NCBI GenBank assembly: GCA_002696025.1
Contig: NZQU01000075.1
Coordinates: 1-20,411, forward strand
Origin: Crocinitomicaceae bacterium
Lineage (GTDB): Bacteria > Bacteroidota > Bacteroidia > Flavobacteriales_D > Crocinitomicaceae
DNA: 20,411 bases
Reading direction: 5' to 3'
Numbering within the stretch: the stretch's first letter is position 1; each line of letters begins with the position of its first letter. Made by a program: the position numbers and the translations under genes. The notes beneath the pieces were generated by a model. That model worked only from the letters and a program-made list of their open reading frames with translations, made no database searches and was not told where the DNA came from. Of this stretch, positions 6,905 to 14,959 are shown one piece after another.

Positions 6905-8761
6905 TTACATAAACTCAGAAAGTTCAAACCATCGATTGGTTTTTTCTTCTAATTTATGGACTATTAATGACAATTCTTTACCCATTTCATTTAACTCTTC
7001 TCCTGTTTTTGAGGGATTGGCTAATTCATTGGTGATTTCATTTTTTTGAATTTCTAATTTTTCAATTTCTTTTTCAATTTCTTTAAACTCTTCTTTTTCT
7101 TTAAAGTTTAATTTATTTTTTTCTTTTTTTACATCAACTTTAGGAGCTAATGCAACAATTTTTTTGGTTTGTTTTTCTTTTTTTGTTTGCTTTTCATTTT
7201 CTCTGAATGCAGTATAGTTTCCAATGATATTGTTGATTTTTCCGTCTCCATTCATGACAAAAATATGGTCAACCATTTTATCCATAAAATATCTGTCGTG
7301 AGAAACGACAATCAAACAGCCCGGAAAATTTCTTAGATAATCTTCTAAGACGCTTAAAACAAATATATCAAGATCATTTGTCGGCTCATCAAGAATTAAA
7401 AAGTTCGGGTTGTCCATTAAAACTGTTAGTAATTTTAACCTTCTTTTTTCACCACCACTTAATTTACTAACCAATTGATAGTGCATGTCTCTTGGAAATA
7501 AAAAGCGTTCTAGAAGCTGAGCAGCTGAAAATTCTTTTCCTTTTTCAAGTGGAATAAATTCAGCAATATCTTTTATGACATCAATAACCCTTTTATTATC
7601 AGATACTTTTATTAATGCTTGACTGTAATATCCGAACTTAACAGTATCGCCAATTACAATTTTACCTGAATCCACATTGACATCATTCATAATCATGTTT
7701 AGGATTGTAGATTTTCCGGCACCATTTTTACCTACAATACCTAATCTTTCTTTTTTTAAGAAGTTATATGAGAAATTTTCAATTATTTTTTTCTCATCAA
7801 AAGATTTACTGATTTTATGAAGCTCAATGATCTTAGATCCTAAACGTTGCATTTTAATTGGTATTTGCATCTCTTGAGAATCTACTTTTTGAAATGCTAC
7901 TTTTTTAATTTCTACAAATGAGTCTTTTCTGGCTTTTTGTTTGGTTCCTCTTGCTTTAGGCTGTCTTCTCATCCAGTCTAGTTCTTTTCTGAATGTATTT
8001 CTTGCTTTTTCAATCGTAGACATACGTTGTTCTTCTCTTTCCGCTTTTTTTTCTAGATAATAAGAGAAATTCCCATTGTACTTGTAAAGTGTCTTATCGG
8101 ATAATTCAAAAATGGCATTACAAACAACTTCTAAAAAATACCGATCATGGGTTACCATTAAGATGGTGGCATTTGAACTTGATAAATAGCCTTCTAACCA
8201 TTCAATCATGTCCAGATCAAGATGGTTGGTTGGTTCATCTAAAATTAAAAAGTCTGCTTCAGATAAAATTACTTTAGCGAGTGCTACTCTTTTTTTCTGC
8301 CCACCAGACAGGGTTTTAATTTTGCTTTCAGAATTTTTAAGTTCAAGTTTATCAAGAACTTGATCAACTTTTGATTCGATATCCCAAGCATTTAATTCAG
8401 AAAGTTCTTGATATGATTGTTCAAGAGCTTTGTCATCATTATTTGCCAAAGCTTTTCTGTATCTTTTAATTGCTCTAAGTTCAGGTAAATCGTGATCTAG
8501 TAATACTTCATTAATACTTGATTCTTCAGGCAGATTTTCGCTTTGTTCCATAAAAGAAACTCGAATACCATTTCTATATACAATTCGCCCTTCATCGTAA
8601 TCTTCTTTTTCTAAAAGGCAATTTAATAAAGTTGTTTTCCCACTTCCGTTTTTCGCTACTATGGCAACTTTTTGACCTTGGTCTATACCAAAGTTTAAAT
8701 CACCGAAAAGAACTTTTTCACCATATGATTTGCTTAGTTTCTCAACGGATAAATAGTTCAT
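6905..8761 (-). CDS. uup: ABC-F family ATPase, Uup type
   Basis: This 618-residue cytoplasmic protein has two ATP-binding cassettes and no membrane segment. Domain 1 has Walker A AKNGSGKT at 36-43, signature LSGGQ at 151-155 and Walker B LILDEPTNHLD from 172. A charged linker (about 250-280, with RKELDWMRRQPKARGTKQKAR) is typical of ABC-F proteins. Domain 2 has Walker A GKNGAGKS at 344-351, LSGGE at 434-438 and LILDEPTNDLD from 455. A lysine/glutamate-rich coiled coil at about 545-612 matches the Uup C-terminal domain, which binds branched DNA in the E. coli protein; ABC-F proteins in general act on ribosomes. The first glycine of Walker A 1 is alanine, a variant I associate with Bacteroidota Uup. 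It begins three bases after the DUF4293 stop, suggesting translational coupling. Confidence 0.93.
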   Translation of the reverse strand: MNYLSVEKLSKSYGEKVLFGDLNFGIDQGQKVAIVAKNGSGKTTLLNCLLEKEDYDEGRIVYRNGIRVSFMEQSENLPEESSINEVLLDHDLPELRAIKRYRKALANNDDKALEQSYQELSELNAWDIESKVDQVLDKLELKNSESKIKTLSGGQKKRVALAKVILSEADFLILDEPTNHLDLDMIEWLEGYLSSSNATILMVTHDRYFLEVVCNAIFELSDKTLYKYNGNFSYYLEKKAEREEQRMSTIEKARNTFRKELDWMRRQPKARGTKQKARKDSFVEIKKVAFQKVDSQEMQIPIKMQRLGSKIIELHKISKSFDEKKIIENFSYNFLKKERLGIVGKNGAGKSTILNMIMNDVNVDSGKIVIGDTVKFGYYSQALIKVSDNKRVIDVIKDIAEFIPLEKGKEFSAAQLLERFLFPRDMHYQLVSKLSGGEKRRLKLLTVLMDNPNFLILDEPTNDLDIFVLSVLEDYLRNFPGCLIVVSHDRYFMDKMVDHIFVMNGDGKINNIIGNYTAFRENEKQTKKEKQTKKIVALAPKVDVKKEKNKLNFKEKEEFKEIEKEIEKLEIQKNEITNELANPSKTGEELNEMGKELSLIVHKLEEKTNRWFELSEFM

Positions 8762-8764
8762 CTA

Positions 8765-9241
8765 TTAACGTAGTCGGTTTAATGAATCCAATAGCTTTTT
8801 GTCTCTTTTAATTCCTATTTGAGCTAGAAAAATAAAAGGAAAAGGTATGATAAAGTAAATGAAGCCCATCCCAATTGATGTCGTGGCATCACTTTCATTG
8901 ATCACTTTAGATCCATAGATTGAAAAACACAAAAAACTAATAATTAAAAGAAGGTAGATAAGAGATAGTCTTCGAATCATTTTTAGCTGAATTTTTAAGT
9001 CTTTGTATCGCATTAACAATATAAACATATAAAGAACAAGACCGATTATAGACAAGTATAAAGGAAAAGTCTGATCAGTAATATTTTGATTGCTTAATAC
9101 ATCTGTTTTGCTTATTCCAAATGCATTTAAACTTGCCTTTACTTTAACACCTGTAAAACTGATAATCTCAACGCCTGATAACAAAATACTAATTGATATC
9201 ATGCTTAATATTAGATAAATACTTTGAACTCTTTGAATCAT
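8765..9241 (-). CDS. DUF4293 family four-helix membrane protein
   Basis: This 158-residue integral membrane protein has four predicted helices, at about 7-26, 58-77, 91-110 and 123-141, and a basic C-terminus. The opening MIQRVQSIYL and the four-helix layout match DUF4293, a family of unknown function that I know only from Bacteroidota. It lies two bases after aroC and three before uup, so the three genes are almost certainly co-transcribed. No catalytic or ligand motif is visible, and the context of chorismate synthesis and an ABC-F ATPase does not suggest a role. Confidence 0.85.
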   Translation of the reverse strand: MIQRVQSIYLILSMISISILLSGVEIISFTGVKVKASLNAFGISKTDVLSNQNITDQTFPLYLSIIGLVLYMFILLMRYKDLKIQLKMIRRLSLIYLLLIISFLCFSIYGSKVINESDATTSIGMGFIYFIIPFPFIFLAQIGIKRDKKLLDSLNRLR

Positions 9242-9243
9242 AA

Positions 9244-10314
9244 TTAATTAATTGAATTTGCTTTTTGTCTCAGGAAAAAATCTAGAATAACTATAGCGGC
9301 CATAGCTTCAACTATTGGAACCGCGCGAGGTAAAACACAAGGGTCATGCCTGCCTTTTCCTTGAATTGTTACTTCTTGACCATCTTTATCAATTGATTTT
9401 TGATCTTTCATTAATGTCGCTACAGGTTTAAACCCAACTTTATATGTAATAGGCATTCCATTGGATATCCCACCCTGAACTCCTCCTGAGTTGTTTGTTG
9501 AAGTGCTTAAATCACTATTAATGGTATCATTGTGTTCGCTTCCAAACATGGATGATGCTGAAAACCCACTTCCAATTTCAAATCCTTTTACTGCATTAAT
9601 ACTTAGCATGGCTTTACCAAGCTCAGCATTTAATTTATCAAAAATTGGCTCTCCGAGTCCAATAGGTACATTATTAATAATTCCTTGAATACATCCGCCA
9701 ACTGTATCTCCTTTCGATTTAACATCTAAAATTAAATCTTCCATTTGAGATGCAAGTTGCTCATCTGGGCATCTACATAAATTTCTTTCAATCTCTTCAG
9801 TTGAATAATTTTTTAACTTATCAATTTTTAAAGGGCCAATTTGATTGACATATGTGGTAAAAGTAATACCTGTGTCTTTTAAAATTTGTTTTGCAATTGC
9901 TCCAGCGACAACTCTACAAGCAGTTTCTCTTGCGCTTGATCTTCCACCACCCCTGTAATCTCTAATTCCATATTTTTTTTCATATGTAAGATCTGCGTGA
10001 GAGGGACGATAGGTGTTTTTCAGATGAGAGTAATCAGCTGACTTTTGATTTTGGTTTTTAATGGTAAAGCCAATAGGTGCGCCAGTGGTTTTTCCTTCCA
10101 TTAGTCCAGATAACAATTCTACAGTGTCGTTTTCTTTTCTTGGAGAAGTGATTTTGGATTGTCCTGGTTTTCTTTTGTTTAATTCATCTTGAATCATTGA
10201 TAAATCAATTTCAATATTGGATGGCACTCCTTCAATAATGCCACCAATTACTTGTCCATGAGATTCTCCAAATGTAACGAGCTTAAAAATTGTTCCAAAA
10301 GATGATCCAGCCAT
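9244..10314 (-). CDS. aroC: Chorismate synthase
   Basis: AroC converts 5-enolpyruvylshikimate 3-phosphate to chorismate with reduced FMN, the last step of the shikimate pathway in the cytoplasm. The 356-residue protein is full length. Conserved blocks are visible in order: GESHG at 16-20, with the active-site histidine; RPSHADLTY at 103-111, with a second catalytic histidine; GGGRSSARET at 122-131; the NNSGGVQGGISNG block at 274-286; and GRHDPCVLPRAVP at 321-333, followed by EAMAAIVILD. The ATG start gives a normal N-terminus, MAGSSFGTIF. No other aro gene is nearby. It lies 40 bases after the glycosyltransferase, and DUF4293 follows after two bases. Confidence 0.98.
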   Translation of the reverse strand: MAGSSFGTIFKLVTFGESHGQVIGGIIEGVPSNIEIDLSMIQDELNKRKPGQSKITSPRKENDTVELLSGLMEGKTTGAPIGFTIKNQNQKSADYSHLKNTYRPSHADLTYEKKYGIRDYRGGGRSSARETACRVVAGAIAKQILKDTGITFTTYVNQIGPLKIDKLKNYSTEEIERNLCRCPDEQLASQMEDLILDVKSKGDTVGGCIQGIINNVPIGLGEPIFDKLNAELGKAMLSINAVKGFEIGSGFSASSMFGSEHNDTINSDLSTSTNNSGGVQGGISNGMPITYKVGFKPVATLMKDQKSIDKDGQEVTIQGKGRHDPCVLPRAVPIVEAMAAIVILDFFLRQKANSIN

Positions 10315-10354
10315 TTTATAAAAGTAGTTATTAAACTGATTTTACAATCTAAAA

Positions 10355-11521
10355 TTAGTGTTGAAATTTGATTTTTTGATAGATTGAATTGTATTGTTCT
10401 GCAATTGCTTCATAGCTAAAGTGATCAATAGCATAAGATCTGAGCTTTTCAGGGTCAAATGTTTTATTATTATCGAGAATTGAATTCATTGCATTTTCTA
10501 GTGCTTTTTGATCTTTTGGTTCAATTAAAATACCATTGGAACTGTTTACATACTCTGGAATACCATTAACAGAAGTTGCTATTACAGGAATTCCAGACAT
10601 CCAAGCTTCAGGAATTACACATGGAAAATTCTCGAAATTACTAAATAAAATAAGTGCTTCTTTTCCATGATACATTTTAGCGATTTCTTCTGTTGTTTTG
10701 GTATCATGAAAAACAACAAAAGAGTTTAAGATACCAAGTTCTCTTGCAAGTTCATGAGCCGCTAAAGTATCGCCATCACTAATGATCTGAAGATTAAAGT
10801 CTTTTCTTTTTAAGGAAAGTGCTTTGATAGTTTTAACAATGCCAAGAATGTTTTTTGCTGGTTCATAAGCTGTTGATACATGTATAAATTGTTTTTTTGG
10901 AGTATTTGATATACCAGGATTAAATATGTTTTTATTAACAACATTAGAAATACAGCGGTAGTTATTTCCGGGGTGAACTTTTTGGAGGTGGCTTTTTAAA
11001 TCTTCACTAACAGGAATGATATATTCAGCTTTAGAAAGAACTTTTTTGCTGAAACTTAAAATCTTTTTGCTGTATGCATTTTTTTCATTTTGAAATCCAG
11101 ATGAATGCTCAGTAATGATGTATGGAATGTTCTTTCTTTTCTTAAGATACATAGCCCACAAACCAATTGGATATATAACATTTAAGTGAGTAAGATCCGG
11201 TTTTTTATCCTCAATTACTTTTTTCCATCCAATTTTAAATGCCGTAAATTGTCTGCGAATCTTAGATAAATTATTTATAATTGGGAGTGTGTTTTTAGAA
11301 GATGGGTAGTAAACTATTATTTCTCTAACATTATTGTTTTTTTTAACGATACACTCTACAGATTCACAATTGGGATCGGAGACTAAGCATAAAGTATCCA
11401 CCTGATGAATCTTTGAAATTGCCTCAGCATGTTTTTGAATGAAATTACCTAAGGTTTTATTAGTTCTGTTTGGATACCAGGAACACAAGAATAATATTTT
11501 CAAGGGTTTATTTTTGGGCAC
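10355..11521 (-). CDS. GT4-family glycosyltransferase
   Basis: This 388-residue retaining glycosyltransferase has a GT-B fold. The N-terminal acceptor domain starts with KILFLCSWYP and contains GNFIQKHAEAIS, typical of Glycos_transf_4 domains. The C-terminal nucleotide-sugar domain covers about 205-385 and contains the family EX7E motif (Glu297 and Glu305, in ENFPCVIPE), followed by SGIPVIATSVNGIPE. It probably adds a sugar to a surface polysaccharide or lipid on the cytoplasmic side; donor and acceptor are unknown. The first available start codon is GTG at 11521. A TTG six codons later would give the tidy start MKILFLC, so the true N-terminus is uncertain. No in-frame ATG lies between the preceding in-frame stop and this point. 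The gene follows the cysteine desulfurase by 19 bases, with no other polysaccharide genes around. Confidence 0.9.
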   Translation of the reverse strand: MPKNKPLKILFLCSWYPNRTNKTLGNFIQKHAEAISKIHQVDTLCLVSDPNCESVECIVKKNNNVREIIVYYPSSKNTLPIINNLSKIRRQFTAFKIGWKKVIEDKKPDLTHLNVIYPIGLWAMYLKKRKNIPYIITEHSSGFQNEKNAYSKKILSFSKKVLSKAEYIIPVSEDLKSHLQKVHPGNNYRCISNVVNKNIFNPGISNTPKKQFIHVSTAYEPAKNILGIVKTIKALSLKRKDFNLQIISDGDTLAAHELARELGILNSFVVFHDTKTTEEIAKMYHGKEALILFSNFENFPCVIPEAWMSGIPVIATSVNGIPEYVNSSNGILIEPKDQKALENAMNSILDNNKTFDPEKLRSYAIDHFSYEAIAEQYNSIYQKIKFQH

Positions 11522-11540
11522 AAGCCTAATTTTTATTTAT

Positions 11541-12680
11541 TTAAACCAATATGGTTGAAAATACGCATTTCACTTGTTCTAGAGCATAATCTAATTCTTC
11601 TTTAGTAGTGTATCTTGAAAATGAAAAACGAACATTTGGCCTGCTTGTATCAGCTTTAATTCCTTGTAGAACGTGAGAAGCGGATGTGGCTCCAGAAGTG
11701 CATGCACTACCGCCACTGACAGCAACACCCTTTAAATCAAGTGTAAATAATAACATTCCACTTTTTTCATTCTTTGGGAAACAAACGTTTAAAACGGTAT
11801 AGAGTGATTTTTCAGAATCAATATCTCCATGAAAAGTAATTTCATCTGAAAAAGATTTAAATTCTTTGATCATATATTGTTTAAGGCCAAGAACATGATC
11901 TTGGTGTTCTTTTAAATTATGATATGCAAGGTCCATAGCTTTTGATAGACCGACAATTCCATATACATTTTCAGTTCCTCCTCTCATTTGTCTTTCTTGA
12001 GATCCTCCATGAATAAATGCATGAGGTTTTACATTTTTATTAATGTATAAAAACCCTACTCCTTTTGGACCATGAAATTTATGAGCGGCACATGTAATAA
12101 AATCAATGTCAAGTTTTTCAAGGTCAAAGGTATAATGTCCCATTGTTTGAACAGTGTCTGAATGGAAATAAGCACTATGCTTTCTACATATTTTAGAAAC
12201 TTTTTCAAGTGGTAATAAATTTCCAATTTCATTATTTGCATGCATTAATGAAACCAATGTTTTTTCATTGCTAGATAAAAGTTGTTCAAGATGTGCTAAG
12301 TCAACATGTCCTTTTTCATCAAGATTTACAAGATCTAATTTAATTCTTCCTTGTTCGTGTAGAAATTCAGCTGTGTGACCAACCGCATGATGTTCGATTG
12401 ATGAAGTTATAATTCTTTTGATTCCTAAATTGCATATTGAACTTGTTAATGCCATGTTATCGGCTTCAGTGCCTCCTGAAGTAAAAACAATTTCACTAGG
12501 ACTACAATTGATGTGTTTTGCAATATTTCTTCTGGAGTTTTCAATATGGGCCTTTACATGCCTTCCAAAAGAATGAGTGGAAGAAGGGTTTCCAAAGTCA
12601 TTTGCCAATACTTCAGTAATTGCCTTTGTCACTTCTGGAGCAATGGGCGTAGTAGCAGCATTATCTAGATAAACACGCAT
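11541..12680 (-). CDS. Cysteine desulfurase, NifS/IscS family
   Basis: This PLP enzyme takes sulfur from cysteine, releasing alanine and leaving a persulfide that feeds iron-sulfur clusters or thiolated tRNA. The 379-residue protein shows the family signature throughout: YLDNAATTP at 4-12, His97 in the EHHAV segment that stacks on PLP, Asp175 and Gln178 in HSDTVQTMG, the PLP lysine Lys201 in AAHKFHGPKG, and the persulfide cysteine Cys327 in SGGSACTSG. No iscU, iscA or suf genes are adjacent, so its sulfur acceptor cannot be inferred from context. It is the first gene of the minus-strand run. A near-consensus -7 box (TATCTTCG, minus strand, 12704 to 12697) lies 16 bases ahead of its ATG, but a convincing -33 element is missing. 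Confidence 0.95.
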   Translation of the reverse strand: MRVYLDNAATTPIAPEVTKAITEVLANDFGNPSSTHSFGRHVKAHIENSRRNIAKHINCSPSEIVFTSGGTEADNMALTSSICNLGIKRIITSSIEHHAVGHTAEFLHEQGRIKLDLVNLDEKGHVDLAHLEQLLSSNEKTLVSLMHANNEIGNLLPLEKVSKICRKHSAYFHSDTVQTMGHYTFDLEKLDIDFITCAAHKFHGPKGVGFLYINKNVKPHAFIHGGSQERQMRGGTENVYGIVGLSKAMDLAYHNLKEHQDHVLGLKQYMIKEFKSFSDEITFHGDIDSEKSLYTVLNVCFPKNEKSGMLLFTLDLKGVAVSGGSACTSGATSASHVLQGIKADTSRPNVRFSFSRYTTKEELDYALEQVKCVFSTILV

Positions 12681-12792
12681 TTTTTAAATGTTTTGACGAA
12701 GATAAAAAAGAAATTCCATCTTATTTACTCTCTTATCTAATAAATCTTTATTTCCTTTCTCTTTTAAAGCTTATTTTTATTAATAAATTAAG

Positions 12793-12800
12793 TAAATTTG
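12793..12800 (+). promoter_or_regulatory. Candidate -7 element of the mutL operon
   Basis: TAAATTTG matches the Bacteroidota TAnnTTTG consensus at all fixed positions and lies 15 bases before the start codon of the 105-residue gene, in the 135-base divergent gap. No TTG is found at the usual -33 distance, only a T-rich stretch, so the call rests on the -7 match and its placement ahead of a four-gene operon. Confidence 0.45.
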
Positions 12801-12815
12801 TAATGTACATCAGCT

Positions 12816-13133
12816 ATGAAGATTAAATTTTTCTTTAAACCCACATCCAATAAAAGGTTTCATTATATACCTAGGTATTATGATGAGAGAAAGGAACGAT
12901 TGGAAAAGAAAAAAGCTATTTATAGCAATCTTCAATCTTTAAGTGATGATCAACGAAAGGAAGCCTTAAGACAACAAATGCAAAGCCGATGGAGTAGGGC
13001 AAGTGAAGTAAACAAACAAAGAACAAATTCAAATACCCGAACGATTCTTTTGATTGCCTTTATTCTTGTTTTAGGGTATTTTGTCTTTAACGGAATTGAA
13101 GGCATTGAGAAAGTAATTCATCTTATATTTTAG
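12816..13133 (+). CDS. Small single-helix membrane protein ahead of mutL
   Basis: This 105-residue protein has a basic N-terminal part (FHYIPRYYDERKER at 15-28), a charged helical middle, and one transmembrane helix at about 76-92, followed by a short amphipathic end. With no signal peptide and a lysine- and arginine-rich N-terminal half, that half is probably cytoplasmic. Similar short proteins preceding mutL in Flavobacteriia are, as I recall, sometimes labelled riboflavin synthase subunit beta; nothing in this sequence resembles lumazine or riboflavin synthase. It is the first gene of a four-gene operon and ends two bases before mutL. Function unknown. Confidence 0.75.
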   Translation: MKIKFFFKPTSNKRFHYIPRYYDERKERLEKKKAIYSNLQSLSDDQRKEALRQQMQSRWSRASEVNKQRTNSNTRTILLIAFILVLGYFVFNGIEGIEKVIHLIF

Positions 13134-13135
13134 CA

Positions 13136-14959
13136 ATGTCTGATATTATTCATCTACTACCGGAGCATATCGCCAATCAGATTGCAGCAGGAGAAGTCAT
13201 TCAAAGACCCGCTTCAGTGGTTAAAGAATTGCTTGAAAATTCCATTGATGCAGGAGGAAAAAATATAGAAGTTCATATAAAAGATGCTGGAAAAACATTA
13301 ATTCAAGTTCTTGATGATGGAACCGGAATGAGTCCTAAGGACTCCATGCTCTCTATTAAAAGACATGCCACTAGTAAAATTAAATCGGTTGATGATTTGT
13401 TTTCTCTTCAAACTAAAGGCTTTAGAGGAGAAGCATTGGCTTCAATTTCTGCCATTGCTCATTTGGTTTTAAAAACAAAAAGAGAAATTGATGACTTGGG
13501 TGTTAAAATGACAATAGAAGGAGGAGAAGTCGTTTCTAATGAAGAATATATAGGAATTAAAGGAACCTGCATTGATGTTAAAAATTTATTTTTCAATGTT
13601 CCCGCCAGAAGAAATTTTTTAAAATCTGATTCAGTTGAGTTTAAACACATTCAAGAAGAATTTGAACGTGTTGCATTAACGCATCCAGATCTACATTTTG
13701 TATTGTCTCATAATTCAAAAAACATTTACGATTTACAACCTTCTAATCTCAGAAAAAGAGTAGTTGGTATCTTAGGTGCTTCAAGTAATGACAAACTTGT
13801 TCCAATTGAAGAAAGTACCGATATAATTTCCATTAATGGCTTTGTGTTAAAGCCTGAAAGTGCAAGAAAAACACGAGGTGAGCAATATTTTTTTGTAAAT
13901 AATAGATTTTTTAAAGATTCATATTTTCATCATTCAGTAAACAAAGCTTTTGAAGGTTTGTTATCTCCTAAACACATACCTGGATATTTCCTTTATTTTA
14001 CAATTGATCCTTCTAAAATAGATGTAAATGTTCACCCAACTAAAACTGAAATCAAATTTGAAGAAGGTCGATCTATATATTCTATTTTGTTAAGTTCAAT
14101 AAGACAATCTTTGGGGAAGTACAATATTGCTCCATTATTGGATTTTGATCAAGAAACTGCTTTTGAGATTCCTCATGATTTAAAAAATCAACCAGTTGTT
14201 GAACCCCATATAAAAGTTGATCCAGAATACAATCCTTTTAAAACATCCTCATCTAGAGGAAGTTCATCAAAGGACTTTACTCCTGCAATGAAATCTCAAG
14301 GTTTTGGAACAGCAATGCCCACTCAAGATGATTGGGATGCTTTTTATTCTAACAATCCTGAACAGCCACAGGAGCAACAATTAGATTTAGATGTTTTTGA
14401 TGACGAAGGTTTTAAAAATTCTTTCATTTTAAATAACAGGTATATGATTTTTCCTTGTAATGAAGGAATAATGATGCTAGACCTCAAAAGAGCAAAGCAA
14501 AGAGTCGTTTATGATGATTTAATGAAAATGTTTATTTCCAGTCCAATTAATTCTCAAGAAGTGTTGTTTCCTTATGAGAAAAAATTATCATCTAATGAAA
14601 TAACAGCTTGGACCGAAAACCGTTCATTAATTGAACGATTGGGTTTTCGTTTTGAAATCAATAATGAGACGCTTGTCATCAATTCAACCCCTGATTATAT
14701 TTTTGATGAAATTATATATGATTGTATTGATTTTATGACAGAACAATTGGCTTATAAAGATATAGATAAGGGAGAAATAGCTCATTTTTTAGTAATGTCT
14801 ATTTCTAAATCTTCAAGTGTTTTTATCAATGAAATAAGCAAGAAACAAGCTGAAGTTATATTTTTGAATTGGAAAGAATCTGAAGAGAGAAATTACGCTC
14901 CATCAGGAAAGAAAATTATTAATATTCTTCAAACCGAAGAAATCTCTAAATTAATCTAA
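13136..14959 (+). CDS. mutL: DNA mismatch repair protein MutL
   Basis: MutL links mismatch recognition by MutS to strand incision and excision. The 607-residue protein has a complete GHKL ATPase domain: ELLENSIDAG at 31-40 with catalytic Glu34 and Mg-binding Asn35, DDGTGM at 60-65, GFRGEAL at 95-101, then the second N-terminal domain with VNVHPTKTEIKF at about 298-308. A low-complexity linker covers about 350-425. The C-terminal dimerisation domain begins around 427. The endonuclease motif that normally reads DQHAxxERxxxE is here DLKRAKQRVVYD (449-460). The later ACRxAI-type and CPHGRP-type motifs are also absent; the positions read MSISKSS and YAPSGKK. I infer a MutL without its own nicking activity. 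The stop overlaps the rhomboid start by one base (TAATG). Confidence 0.97.
   Translation: MSDIIHLLPEHIANQIAAGEVIQRPASVVKELLENSIDAGGKNIEVHIKDAGKTLIQVLDDGTGMSPKDSMLSIKRHATSKIKSVDDLFSLQTKGFRGEALASISAIAHLVLKTKREIDDLGVKMTIEGGEVVSNEEYIGIKGTCIDVKNLFFNVPARRNFLKSDSVEFKHIQEEFERVALTHPDLHFVLSHNSKNIYDLQPSNLRKRVVGILGASSNDKLVPIEESTDIISINGFVLKPESARKTRGEQYFFVNNRFFKDSYFHHSVNKAFEGLLSPKHIPGYFLYFTIDPSKIDVNVHPTKTEIKFEEGRSIYSILLSSIRQSLGKYNIAPLLDFDQETAFEIPHDLKNQPVVEPHIKVDPEYNPFKTSSSRGSSSKDFTPAMKSQGFGTAMPTQDDWDAFYSNNPEQPQEQQLDLDVFDDEGFKNSFILNNRYMIFPCNEGIMMLDLKRAKQRVVYDDLMKMFISSPINSQEVLFPYEKKLSSNEITAWTENRSLIERLGFRFEINNETLVINSTPDYIFDEIIYDCIDFMTEQLAYKDIDKGEIAHFLVMSISKSSSVFINEISKKQAEVIFLNWKESEERNYAPSGKKIINILQTEEISKLI

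Noticed and set aside
7030..7200. T-rich, repeat-like stretch on the plus strand with many short TTTTTC runs.
   Set aside because: It is the reverse strand of the lysine- and glutamate-rich Uup coiled coil; the repetition follows from codon use, not from a tandem repeat.
8045..8052. Run of eight T (A8 in the coding strand of uup) as a possible slippage site.
   Set aside because: The frame continues normally through it as GAA AAA AAA GCG, and runs of this length are common at this base composition. No alternative product is supported.
10319..10347. TTG-N18-TACTTTTA as a promoter for aroC.
   Set aside because: The -7 box would end only four bases before the start codon, requiring a leaderless start at the ATG itself, and it lacks the final G of the consensus.
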